Source of the DNA: Zygnema cylindricum
Taxonomy: Eukaryota > Streptophyta > Zygnematophyceae > Zygnematales > Zygnemataceae
NCBI GenBank assembly: GCA_037447655.1
Contig: JBBHKE010000771.1
Location: 535,797-599,796 of the forward strand
Length of the DNA: 64,000 nt
Reading direction: 5' to 3'
The notes under the pieces: generated by a model
Database searches by the model: none
Seen by the model: the letters and a program-made list of their open reading frames with translations, nothing else
Told to the model about the DNA's origin: nothing
Made by a program: the position numbers and the translations under genes
Part shown: piece after piece, positions 1 to 10,825 of the stretch
Layout: every line of letters starts with the position of its first letter
How positions within the stretch are numbered: position 1 is the first letter of the stretch

Positions 1-2589
1 AAATTGTACAATTTGTTCTTTAGTTAATTTTACGTACAGTTTACTTCAAAAATGTATGTTTCACCCTCAACATCTGAGCAAATTTCTTCTAATGTAATTG
101 CCATATGAAACCCATGAAAGCAGTTCATGAGTTTTAATTTCGAAATACATCACTGGGACTGAGGATACGGGCGTGTGGACACTCTGTCAAGAATGTGTTT
201 TACACAGCCCATCGCTGTTAGAGTTGATCACTCTAGCGTTTTTTTAACTTAAAATTGTAAATTGCTAATAACACTAATTAGTTAAGTGGCCCACCATGGC
301 AACATGGCAAAACAGAATTAAGTGTAGTTATTCTAATAAAGTGCTAAAGCTAATATTTCACTAACGTTATTAGCGACGAGTGTGTAGTGTTCATTATGCC
401 ATCTTTATACACAATGTTTCACGCATTTTCTTCTAAGCCTTTTATGTCTTCTAATGACTCCAAGAAATTTAGTAAAAGATAATTTGCGGAAGATTTTTTT
501 TTTAGCTTGTTAAAGAACTGATATGAGCATATCAACGACATGATGTGGAGTTTAGTGATCAGCTGTCTTAAGTGATAAAATGCAGACAGTGGAGTGTGAT
601 TGTTTCCACAAACCCGTTTTGGATTTAGACTGGCTTATTTACACGTTTTATTCTAAAATTTATCTTTTTCAAGCTCATTTTTTTCCATCCTGGAAGCTAT
701 ATTTTCTTCAAGCTTAGAAACTTTACGTCAAACATAGAGAACGAAAGAGGAGAGTGGAGGCATTTACGGTCAGCTGAAATTATCCTTATATGGAAAGTCA
801 CGTTGACGACTTCTTGAAAAGAATCACCCAGTCATTCCAAAAATTGGTAAACACTTTTTCCTAGTGTTAATATGACTACAGCATGCAGTTTAACTTGAGT
901 TTAGTCTTTTGTACAATTTTATTGTGGTTCGGACCCTCTAGTGGTATTCAATTTTGTTGATGTATTAAGCAAGTTTGGAATGTTATAATTTTAGTCTTCT
1001 CAGCCAAATCTAAATGGAAACTGTGTTTGAATGGTCAATAGTTGGTAATACTGCATGAGGACCCACAATGCTGTGAGTAGGGAGTAGCCTACACTGTTTA
1101 TAGCCATTAGCTTAAAGAAGTTATGACTGTTGATGAGAAGCTAGAATCGCTAAGATTTATTTGGGCTTGGGTGGACCTGATTTGTGAGGACCATGTTGAG
1201 AAGACTTTCTGGAGGGTAGGGCATGTGAGGCAGTTGACAGGGATGGACAGTCTATTGCTCTATTGAGAGTAATAGGTTGTATGACGATATTTATGGAGTT
1301 ATTGTTCCAATTGTGAGTCTAAAGGAAAGGGCTGGATGTTTATTCCAGTTTGGGTATTCACTTTGGGAAAAAGAAATATCAGGCCAAATTTTGAAACATC
1401 AATTTTTTTTTTCCTTAGTCAGACTAGTCTTGAATGTTATGCTCTTTTATGTATGCTGAATCTCAGAGCAGACATATGTGATGTGGAGCAGTGACCTTTC
1501 ATTGTGTAACCAGTCACTTTACTGTATAGGTCCTGGGAGGGTCTCGAGGATAAATCGAGAAATGACAGGATATTTCTTGTGATTGGTTCTCTCTCTCACA
1601 TGAACTTCCAAGATTAACTGCTACCTTGATTGGTAATTAGAACTGCCAGTTAAACCAGATGGAAGCTCACACTTTGTAGCCATTAGGAGCCACTAGAAGC
1701 TGTAGTTTATAACTTTACACTGGTGGAGTTCAAGACAACATTTTGTTTCTCCCTTAATGTTGTCAATGATAGATTTGTTGTGTGTTTGAGCAGATACCTA
1801 GTTGGTGACCGAACCCTAGAGTGTAGTCTTTCACAATCAGTGCAGCTAGTTTTCCAACATTTTGAGGAAACAAGTTTGAATTGGAAAGCAGTGAATGACT
1901 TTAATGGTCATTCATTCTTACAAACATAACTGTTCAGCTCTAGAAATTTTGACTTGCATAGTTGTTTTATCACGGCCAAAAAGAACAATGGGGTTTCAAC
2001 CTTTGAAGAATGGACTGAGCTGTGGGTGGGGCGTATAAATCAGAAGTGTCGTTCATCCTGTTTTATACTCCAAGTCTTGGTGACTTTTCATTATCACATA
2101 CAGTCATCATTGGAGCGAAAAATGCTGTTTTCAGGATTTTTCTGAAAACTGCATTTAGAATATGCCCTAACATGAAGCATGTTGGGAGGTTGTGGATTAG
2201 GCAGATGTCACATTTTATTATTTTATAGATTATTAATAGAATTGTTGGGAGTTTGCTAGTTATTCATTTGGAGTTGTACTTGAAGCCTTTAGAGGTGGAG
2301 CATGTGTCTTTATGTCGAATTGGAAAGGAAGATTGGCTGTTGGGTTGTGTTCAAAATGTAGGTGGAGCTTATCGTTCTTCAAAAAATTTAAGTTCTAGGA
2401 AACATGGTATTGAATGGATTCTGAAGGCTAGTGATGTATATCGAGGAGGATTTGCTAAAAATTGCGAGGATTTTTTTAAAGGTCACTATAATTGATATGT
2501 CGAGTCGATGGCTATTATCGTCGATTATTGGGATATCATCGGTATCTGTACATTTTCCGTACTTTAAAAAGGTTATCAGTTCAGTATGC
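1..2589. other. AT-rich region without a clear gene
   Basis: I find no recognisable gene here. Several short open frames occur on the plus strand. The most protein-like is a 47-codon frame at 1123-1266 (begins MTVDEKLESL), which is too short to place. Open frames at 1723-1929 and 2253-2495 are also unassigned. The region could hold decayed transposon coding sequence, but no catalytic motif supports that. Confidence 0.4.
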
Positions 2590-2802
2590 TACACCGTGTA
2601 TCAGTGTTAACACTATTTCCGCCACTTAAAACGTCTTTTCTCCGTACACACATGCCCGATTTTCAGACGGAGACCGCCAATCGAAAGGTGAGAATCTTGC
2701 CTTCCAAATGCAACCGTCAGATCCATAATCCAACAAGTGTGTACGGAGAAAAGATGTTTTGAGTGGCAAAAAAAACATTAACACTAATGGCGATACACTG
2801 TA
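2590..2802. mobile_element. Foldback MITE, family A, copy 1
   Basis: The element begins TACACCGTGTATC and ends GATACACTGTA, so its ends are inverted repeats and it is flanked by TA. Internal arms around ACGTCTTTTCTCCGTACACA and TGTGTACGGAGAAAAGATGT are also complementary, so a single strand can fold into a long hairpin. Four related copies lie at 4547, 26040, 53625 and 54534. There is no coding capacity; it is a non-autonomous DNA element. The TA flank suggests TA-target integration; the superfamily is not determined. Confidence 0.8.
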
Positions 2803-3159
2803 CCGTATGGGTAATGAATTCCTGTAGGGAAAAAATTACGTGTACTTATGACTTTGTACCTTGTTTTCTATTTTTCGGATTCTGTACGCAGAACTTCTGG
2901 CCAATCAAGTATTCGGTCAAGATTTAGCCAGATATATATTCTGTTTGTTCTAGATATATGTACAAATTTACGTATTTGGTAACGCCGCTTATTGGTCAGT
3001 TTAACTCGTCGATGTTTTAATATACTGACATTGTCATATATCGTTTGCGATTTTGATCCATATACAACACTAACGATTGCATACTGCATAGATGGGAAAG
3101 GACAAAATATTGAAGGTGATTGTGTTAAAAGGTTACCCTTTTACATCGGTGAAAGAGAA

Positions 3160-3370
3160 CAGATAGGGACCAGGGGAATGAAGGGAAGGGAAGACAAGGG
3201 AGTTGAATGCAAAGGGATTGACAGGAAAGGAAGGGCCAGGGAGTGAAGGTGATTTGAGATGAAAGGTGAGTGAGAGCGACAAGAGGAGGATAGAGGGAGT
3301 GAGATCAGGAAAAGTATGGTGAACGGTGAGGTCAGAGGAGTCAGAGAGTGAGGGAGAGAGAGAAACAGAA
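3160..3370 (+). repeat. Purine-rich (GA) tract
   Basis: About 210 bases are almost entirely A and G on the plus strand (GGGAAGGGAAGACAAGGGAG and similar). The long minus-strand open frames here, rich in Ser, Leu and Pro, are composition artefacts. Similar tracts recur in the window. Confidence 0.75.
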
Positions 3371-4546
3371 ACCTGGGGGTCACTTACGATGTATGTGGTT
3401 GAATGGGAGAGGTGATAAAGTACATACATTAAGACGCTTTGAACTTGTCAAAGGTACACTTTTACTAATCAAGCAAACTAGGTAAAGGACATTGCAAGTA
3501 ACTATCCATAATTGTTCGTATCGAACAATTTTAGGTTGAGGACGTTATTTAAATGGATGAGATATATGATAAGCAGTACGTCAGCATTTGGAGACGCTAT
3601 TACCCTTATTATGGAAATTCGTGATTATTCTCCAGATGCTCAGGAAATTCCAGTAGTTGGAGATCATTAGGAAACCATTGGCTTCTTTTGTTGTAAACTG
3701 ACAGATTGGCTAGCTGATTAGATAGGAATCACAATTGTCGCTTTATTAGTACCATTATTACTTTTCTATTTGCATAACTTCAATTTCATAATTGCATAAA
3801 CTTCAGACTAGAAATCAGTGCTCTTGATTCCTTCTGATCTGGCATCTTTGTCTGAACCCGGCATATATTTTGCTTTCCTGCATTCCACAAAAGCATTTGG
3901 GCTTGTTTTTTCATCTGTTCTTTATTAGTCCAATCAGTTAGCAAAGTGTCTGACCTTTGCTAGTGATAGAATTCAAGTGTTGTTAGGATCTCTTAATTTT
4001 CCATGTTTCCCTCTGTGATTAATAACGGATTGGAGCACTGGTTTTTCCGTACTCTGTTTTGACAATGTTCAGAAAGGTTTACAGTAACAGTGACGTCAAT
4101 AATCTGTTCTCTGTTGGCGATTCATGTTTGTGTCAAAAACTGTCTCAAACCCGCAATTGCTCGACAGCTATTGGTAGCAATGTTGAACAGTGACAAAATA
4201 GAGCTGTCGGCGCCTAATAGTCAAGCAGTATTTGGTCTTCCCATGGCCTTGTGTCTGCCGCATGGTGCCTAAATTTACTGCTGGATGAAGATGGTGGGTT
4301 GTCTGCTTATCAGCTGCTCGTCATAGTAGCTATCGACATGTCAATTCACTTATCAGGAAAATATAGCCTTATTTATTTGTGTCTCCTTTTGTCTGCAATG
4401 AACTTCTGTTTTCATATTCTGATTCAGATCAAGTGTCTGGTCGCATGTTGACGAGAAAATGCTAACTTGATACATACTATAGAAGAAATTCGGTCATTTT
4501 GGGGACCAGCATGATAGGTATTCTGATAATCTGTTAAGGTTCACTG
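3371..4546. other. No firm gene; possible upstream exons of the GT92 gene
   Basis: The GT92 gene at 4956 lacks its 5' exons, and they should lie upstream on the plus strand. Overlapping open frames at 4080-4450 could include one. I could not choose a frame or splice sites with confidence. Confidence 0.3.
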
Positions 4547-4757
4547 TACAGTGGATTGTTCTTAACGTTAATGTTTTGTGACCTTTAAACTCATTTTTCT
4601 CTGTGCACACTTGTCGGGTTATCAATCCAAAGGTTGCAATGGAAAGGTAAGATTCCTACCCTTCTGATTGGTGGTCACCATCTGAAAAGCAGACAAGTGT
4701 GCACAGAGAGAAGTCGATTTAAATGGCCAAAAAAATATTCAAACTGATAACGATGTA
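4547..4757. mobile_element. Foldback MITE, family A, copy 2 (diverged)
   Basis: This copy keeps the internal arms CTCTGTGCACACTTGTC and GACAAGTGTGCACAGAG, and the ends TACAGTGGATTGTT and AACGATGTA. It is more diverged than the other copies. It sits just upstream of the last GT92 exon and is probably intronic. Confidence 0.65.
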
Positions 4758-4955
4758 CCCAAGCAATCATGCTGATATTCTAATTGAGGAATGTTTTTTG
4801 AGTTTATCAATAACCCTTTGAAATGTGTGTTTACATAGGTTCCTACCTTTACTTGAGTTGTGGCACACCCATTAATTGGTTGCAATCCCTATCAAGGCGT
4901 CTATATTCTACCAATAACTGACAAATTGTTGTTGAAATTTGTCATTCTTAAACAG

Positions 4956-5938
4956 CTTTCTACCCCGGGGAGCACCATAATTTGAAATATGAGTCGATAG
5001 TGATTGTTTGTACTTTGGAGGAGAGTACGGAACATGATCTCGGAGGAGAACTTTTTATGAATATTGATGGTGAAGACATAGTTGTATATACGGAGGAAGC
5101 AGGGACATTTCCAAGTGCGGAGCCCAAGGCTCCATTTAGATACAACTTAGCGTATTGCTCAACACCGATAGCCACGGCCTTGGATGGAAAGAAACTTTAC
5201 GAATGGATTGAGTATCACATCGACCAAGGGATCGACTATCTTATTGTGTACGACGCAGGAGGGGTCGATGAGGCGGTAATGGCAGTTTTGGAGGCTTATA
5301 CAGCTAAGGGAATTGTGGAGGTAGTCGATACAAGGAAGGTAGTGGAGTACAATTCGTGGTTATTTGGGACAGTCATGTTGGCAAATGACTGTGCCTATCG
5401 CACTCGGTTCACTGCAAAATGGACGATGTTTATGGATTTCAACGAGTATTTTAGTTCGGCAACCGGAGTTACTTTAGCCAAATTTCTCGATACACATGCT
5501 GGTCAACCATATGTCACATTTGGAAGCCAATGGTGGTCTTTGGAAAAGTGTCTTCCGGATCCAAGTGGGACTCTTTGGGCAGTGCAAAGAATGATCTATC
5601 ATTGGCCCGATGTTTACTGTGTGAACAAAGACGAGTACCCAAGATGGTCGCTATGCTTAGACTATTACGGATATCGGAAGTATGCGGTCGATCCTCGTAA
5701 AGTTTCAGCCCTTCAGATTCATAGAAGCGAGGTTCCGAGGTCGGGAGGTGTAGATGTAGATACAGATATAGCTCGCCTTAATAGGTGGCAAGGACTGATA
5801 AATCTTAACAGTAAGGCTTGCAAACATGTTGTCGAGCCTTCGGAGGTGATTGATTGGTGGGTACAGGACTCTCAAGTGGCAGTTATAGCAAATGCTGCAA
5901 AAGCACAATCGGTAGTTCCATATAAGACTGTTCAATAA
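4956..5938 (+). CDS. GT92 (DUF23) glycosyltransferase, galactan-synthase-like, 3' exon
   Basis: This long exon encodes about 327 residues with a GT92 domain like plant beta-1,4-galactan synthases (GALS). Those are Golgi type II membrane enzymes that transfer galactose from UDP-Gal to pectic side chains. Visible landmarks in order: LGGELFMNIDGEDIVVYTEE, AYCSTPIATALDGKKLYEWI, YLIVYDAGGVDEAV, the acceptor-side motif ANDCAYRTRFTAKW, and FMDFNEYF in place of the usual FFDVDEY metal site. The exon probably begins at 4956, after the acceptor TTAAACAG, in phase 1; the stop is TAA at 5936-5938. No start codon belongs to it: the N-terminal membrane anchor must be on earlier exons. The domain call is strong; galactan specificity is inference. 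The Asp-to-Asn change in the DxD position is unusual. Confidence 0.85.
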
Positions 5939-7124
5939 GACAAAATCAAAGATGTAGGACAAAAGCAGAGAACAGGTAGGATTTAGTGGTAGTTGCAGCA
6001 AAGGCTGCAAAAGTAAAATCGATAGTTTTCCCTGTGAGATTAATAAGACGAGCAAAAACATGTAGGATTCATTGTCTTATTATTGTTTGCTGAAAGAAAT
6101 CAATGTCAGTTTATTTATTTACGTCGTGTGCACCAAGCATGGAGGGAAAAGTAGCCAGTGCCGGTTACTTCCTACATGGCATATTTGTTTGGAGGATATT
6201 AGTTCCCAGAAGATAGAAAAATTGTACGTTCGGAACGAAGCCCCAAGGAAGAATAAATAATTTTGCATTTGCAGGGTTATATTCATTAACCAGCATGTTG
6301 AAACGGAAAATTGCACGATCTGTATTGTGGAACACGTAGCCTGTGGAGCATTTACATGTGAAGGTAGAGTAAGAGGCTTCTTTTCACCTCTTGGTAGATT
6401 TTAAACAAATAAAATAAACGACAACAATCACAAATAATAATACAACAACAAAATAAAAACCGGTTAGCAATAAGGACAAACCGTCCAGCAGACGTGGACA
6501 ACTTTCCAACCTATACACAGAGAAGAATAGTGTTCAAGTAGGAAGAGAGCAGTTCTTTGGATGAGATAGGAATGCTGCCTGAATCTCAGCTACACCGTGA
6601 ATCATTATTAGAGTTACTTAAAGCACTTCAGCCCTCTGAATAAAAGATGGTGTTATTAAGAGCAATTCATTTTTTTCTTATCGCCAATACTTTTTGGAGT
6701 TTCAGGATTGTCTGAGAATTCCGTTCGAAATAGAAAAACTAACATCGAAAGCAGACCTTTCAAACATTTCTTCACACAAATATCAATTCACGGTGCACCA
6801 AACCAGCATCTTCTGGAAGAGTTAGTGTGTGTCAATTGCATTGGTCTTCTTGTCGGCGACCACGAGCTTGGTTTAGTTCACCTGATGATCATGCAGTAAG
6901 ACCGGGCGTCTTAGGTGATCCAAGGATGTTAAAATTTCAACATTTTTGCGTTTACTGCCTAGACATTGGCTGGTGCCTCAAAGTTTTGATGACCTGGCCT
7001 ATCGTATTTTTTCTACAGCTAGTTGGAAATTTATGGCAGTCACAGTGTCCTGCTCTGTGCAATGTGACGTAAGCAGTCTTGCTAGAATTCAGAGATTTTC
7101 AAGTCCGTCCACTTTCTTCTGCAC
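5939..7124. other. 3' flank of GT92 gene; no firm gene
   Basis: A MITE-like end (TACACCGTGAATCATTATTAG) occurs at about 6591. A possible exon follows the acceptor GGAGTTTCAG near 6704 and stays open to 6899 (VRNRKTNIESRPFKHFF and so on), but no family is recognised. Confidence 0.35.
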
Positions 7125-7409
7125 ATGGAAAATACTCCCAACTCTTTGGACACTTGTTGGAAATTTAAAACCAAGAAATGGACAAAAACCTTTGAAGTTT
7201 GTGTTTTTGGTGAAGCAGCACCATTTCCAGACACAGAAGTACGCTTCAAAAACCTTTATCCACATCTGATGTCTGAATACGTCAGCGATAAAAACTCATC
7301 ATGCAACGGTTACTGGAATCCAGATGGCTGGATAGTGTTTCAGAAGCTCTTACCCACATCATTGAGCGATCAAGCTTTATTAAGACAACGTGATGGTAAA
7401 TCATCTTAG
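7125..7409 (+). CDS. Unassigned open frame, possible exon
   Basis: A 94-residue frame with balanced, protein-like composition, including FEVCVFGEAAPFPDTEVRF and CNGYWNPDGWIVFQKLLP. A usable donor (CGTGATG then GTAAATC) lies near its end, so it may be an internal exon ending about 7394. I do not recognise a family. A second frame overlaps it to 7269 and looks less protein-like. A further open stretch at 7561-7755 might be the next exon. It might also be a decayed gene fragment. Confidence 0.3.
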   Translation: MENTPNSLDTCWKFKTKKWTKTFEVCVFGEAAPFPDTEVRFKNLYPHLMSEYVSDKNSSCNGYWNPDGWIVFQKLLPTSLSDQALLRQRDGKSS

Positions 7410-8073
7410 TACACGAGAACAAAAAAAGGGAAAAGCCGAAACGAAACCAAAAAGAAAGGTTCCGAAATACTCCAGTGTAGCCTTGTCTCGTCTTTCTCAT
7501 AGGCAAAACGTTTATCCATAGTCACATGTGAACAAAATTTCAACTGACTGATACACTTCTTTGGGCTTTAGTGACAAACTCATCTCATGCGACAAACAAC
7601 ACATTCGAAATAGATCAGATTTGATGATACTCTCAGTTACTCATAACAGTTTCTTAAGGTACATTTGTATGAGTCAGGAAGCCATACCAGACAGCTTTCA
7701 GAACTTCCTTTCACTTGCAAAGACGACACTGCCTAATTTTTTTACAATTCAATAGAAAAAATGCGTCACGAAAAAAAGTTTATTACAAATACACAGAGTA
7801 TTCAGCAAACGCCGATCTCTTAAAACCTAACCATAAACCTCCAAAAAACCGTTATTTGAAACCAAAAATACACTAAAGAAAACCAAAAGCGTAAGACAAA
7901 AATCCTATTACATCTACTTCCACGCAGCATTGCCATTCAAAATCTTTTTCCAGCACAGGAAAAGGAAAGAAAAATAAAGCGCCTTTACATGTGCTTCTGC
8001 AGCTATTGTAATGTATATATCAAGCCCTTAAAAAAGTATATATGCACAGCTGGCATTCTTTAGCCAACGATTC

Positions 8074-9559
8074 CTATTTGGAGCTTGTGCTCGGAACATT
8101 TTGAAAAGTGTCCTCTTTGTACTGTTTCCCCCGCTTCTCCTTTTCACTGCTAACTGAGGAGTCCTTCACAAGTTTTCCCTTCTTCAAAGAAGCTCCAAAT
8201 TTATCAAACCAGCGTAGAAGTGGAGGCTTGTCTTCATTTCCTGCAAGTACAGCCAGACGAGTTTAAATTACCAGGGTAAAGAACTATCTGCACTCTTTCA
8301 AGTATATATTTCACAATCCTGAAAAGCCGGAAGCCACATGAAAGCCGGATAATAAATAGCCCCTATTCAAAACTTTTTGTGCCCCATTGTTTTTGTACTT
8401 TGAGTCGAACCAACCTCAAGTAAAGTTGACAGACAATTAGAAGAGCCTTTCAAAAGAGACAACATTGGCAAACCAAGTAGGTAAAAACCGCAGAAGCAAG
8501 TTCAACATAATCTGTCCTAGAAGTTTGAAGAGGTCAGAAACCGGATCCATAGAATCCATTATATATGCTCAGGTCAGGACGGCTTCAATAATCCAACATG
8601 CATGAAAAGTATCACCTATTCTCCACAAACATTTTAAATTAGAATGGACACTTGTGGAACAGACGACGAAACTAAAATACACAGTATGTCCGATATGAAC
8701 CGCAGCCAAGTAAGACCTCTTCATTGTACAGTTGGCAAGATATCCTAGCTACCCTCAGTCACAGTTAAGACAAAAAAGACATGAGAAGTCAGTATCCTTC
8801 AGATGTATGCATGAGCCTGGGAATACAAGAGGCAAAAACGAGCTGCTACCAGAAGAACCTCAGACGCAAAAGTTAAGAATAAAAATTTATGGAGACAGAA
8901 GACACACCAAGAGCAACAAATGAAGTCGATCTTCCAAATAAAACAAGAACAAAACGCTATAAAACTGAAAGAAACTAACGATGTTATGCACTTAAGCAGA
9001 ATATTAATGTTCCCAGTCACAAAACTCAAGTAGATCAGTCAGTCAGTTGCACCATACCTTCTGATGAACTCTTGTCACTTTTGTTGTGATCCTTGTCAGG
9101 AGTCAGTTTTCTGAAGAGAGTACCTCCACAATCACAACCTTCAGACTGTTCGTACTTTCCACCACACCATTTACAAACATGTAATTCTTCGGCCTGTCCT
9201 CCTTCGACTCTCTTTCCCAGTGCTTCCGTATTTCCTTCCACACCATCCATTTTCACAGGCAAATGCTCCTGAATGCTTTCATGGTTAGAATCAGTAGCTT
9301 CTGGTGACTCTTGATCCCTCATTTGTGAATCTTCAAGTTGCAACATATCGACTGATTTAACATTAGAAGATTGAATTCCTTTTGCAAGATACTGATTCAT
9401 ACGAGCAGTTGCTTGCTCATTCATCCATGAATCAGGAATAAAAAGACCGACAACTGCAAGAGCTCCACAGGTAAATATAACACCAGGAGTGAGAGTAACG
9501 ACAAACCAGGTCTCAACAGCGGAGTATAAGAAATCGTTGAGGGACCGTATTAATGACAT
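8074..9559 (-). CDS. Two-exon gene, small membrane protein with Cys-rich knuckle
   Basis: Exon 1 runs 9559 to 9058 and exon 2 runs 8240 to 8074. The donor GAAG|GTATGG and acceptor TTGCAG|GAAATG join in phase, giving 222 aa. An N-terminal hydrophobic segment (about residues 17-41, WFVVTLTPGVIFTCGALAVV) looks like a single membrane anchor. An acidic, Ser- and Gln-rich stretch follows. Then comes CKWCGGKYEQSEGCDCGG (about 128-145), a four-Cys arrangement that could bind zinc or be redox active. The tail, on exon 2 (PPLLRWFDKFGASLKKGK), is basic. The start is the first ATG and the stop is TAG. I do not recognise the family. It is divergent from the gene at 10.4-10.6 kb, so the 1-kb gap may hold two promoters. 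Confidence 0.7.
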
Positions 9560-9837
9560 GGCTGAAAGAAAACTGAAAATCAGTCTTTTCTGTGAACCCT
9601 CTCCAAGAACCTACAGCTGTGGGGAACAGTTCAGCACAGCTATTTTAGCATTCTCGAAGTAAGAAGATGATTAAAAGAGGTGACAAGAACCTCTATCACA
9701 TTTTCTTCCACTCTTAGGTACGAAGGCAGAGATGCTGCGAGAGAAAAACGTATCAATTCAAGGTTCAAAGCTCGAAATCAAAATTCTAGCAGCCGTTATC
9801 TTGTTCCATGTGAGCATAGTTAAAATGTGCAAAACAT

Positions 9838-10385
9838 GTGGAAACGCTATATGCAGTGATATCGTACTATACGTGGATTCCATGCGTTTAGTATGGATGA
9901 ACAGCATATAGTGTTTTCAATCGTTTTCGCACGTTTGAAATTTGCATGTGACGTTCTACTTCACGACTCTGTAAGAGTTAAGGATGACGCTCAGCATCAT
10001 GGAACGAAGGGATATTTAAGATCTAGTTTGATCCACGTGTCGATCGTTCCACAGCTCACCTTCTTAAACTCAGTTAAAATGGCGCCACGAAAGCTGGCCT
10101 GCGTGGCGAAGGCCTTAAGCTGTCCGAAAGTAGTCAAGTACCAAGCAGAACGCGGATGTGTTACTAAGCTCACATCGGACGGTGGTTTCGACTTTCGACA
10201 AAATACTTTGAGACAAAAACTGACTGTGCAGATTGGGAACTACGGAACGGTCGCGTACCGTAAATAACGGTAGAAAAATTGAAAATGAAAGCTTTAAATT
10301 TTTAATGCATAAAAAGTATGGAAACACTATATGCAGTGACTCTATACTATACGTGTTCTATTACGTATTCAATACGGGCTGACTT
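9838..10385. repeat. Dispersed repeat ends flanking a short ORF
   Basis: The motif GGAAACGCTATATGCAGTG at about 9840 recurs as GGAAACACTATATGCAGTG at about 10320. Both are followed by a TACTATACGTG block. The first copy also has an inverted partner (GCATATAGTGTTTTC) at about 9904. A related block, ATGCTATATGCAGT, occurs near 21548. This suggests a small mobile element family; its class is unclear. Confidence 0.5.
10079..10267 (+). CDS. Short unassigned ORF inside repeat
   Basis: A 62-codon ATG-to-TAA frame beginning MAPRKLACVAKALS. It is basic and CpG-rich compared with its surroundings, and sits between the two direct copies of the GGAAAC-type repeat. It may be coding sequence carried by the element or chance. 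No family is recognised. Confidence 0.2.
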   Translation: MAPRKLACVAKALSCPKVVKYQAERGCVTKLTSDGGFDFRQNTLRQKLTVQIGNYGTVAYRK

Positions 10386-10414
10386 AATTATAGCGCCACT
10401 TCGCACTTCTGAAA

Positions 10415-10561
10415 ATGGTAAAGCAAAAAGATACAGGAGGGATCAAAAGCAAGCGACGGCATAGTTTTTCACCGCTTCTCCCTGCAACGGTGGAGTACAG
10501 TGCCGCGGAGAATCCTACCTTTTCCAGCCAGATTTCGGCAACCTTGTTAGCTCTGGGATAG
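10415..10561 (+). CDS. Small ORF, possible first exon or uORF of next gene
   Basis: This 48-residue frame (MVKQKDTGGIKSKRRHSFSP...) is in the same frame as the ORF starting at 10628. TAG, TAA, TAG and TGA stops separate them. No intron that joins them in phase is evident. It could be an upstream ORF or part of an unrecognised first exon. Confidence 0.25.
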   Translation: MVKQKDTGGIKSKRRHSFSPLLPATVEYSAAENPTFSSQISATLLALG

Positions 10562-10627
10562 GACCTGCAAGAGTAAGGTTAGCACTTTGTCCAATACTTC
10601 TGAGTTCTGGTACAACCACCACAACCA

Positions 10628-10825
10628 ATGCATCCAGTGCAGCAATTTCATCCAGTTCAACAAATGCATTCAACACAGCAAATGCTTCCGGTTGAACAAA
10701 TGCATCCATTTCAACAAATTCATCCAGCTCAACAAATGCATCCAGTTCAAGAAATACATCCACTTCATCAAATGCATCCAGTACAGCAAATGTATCCAGT
10801 ACAGCAGATACACCCAGCACAGCAA
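10628..10825 (+). repeat. 18-bp coding minisatellite (MHPVQQ repeats)
   Basis: Eleven imperfect 18-bp units near ATGCATCCAGTTCAACAA encode MHPVQQ-like hexapeptides (MHPVQQ, FHPVQQ, MHSTQQ, IHPAQQ and so on). The open frame is kept across all units despite base changes, which supports its being translated. Confidence 0.8.

Noticed and set aside
3133-3429. Minus-strand Ser/Pro/Leu-rich frames
   Set aside because: Antisense of the purine tract; composition artefact.
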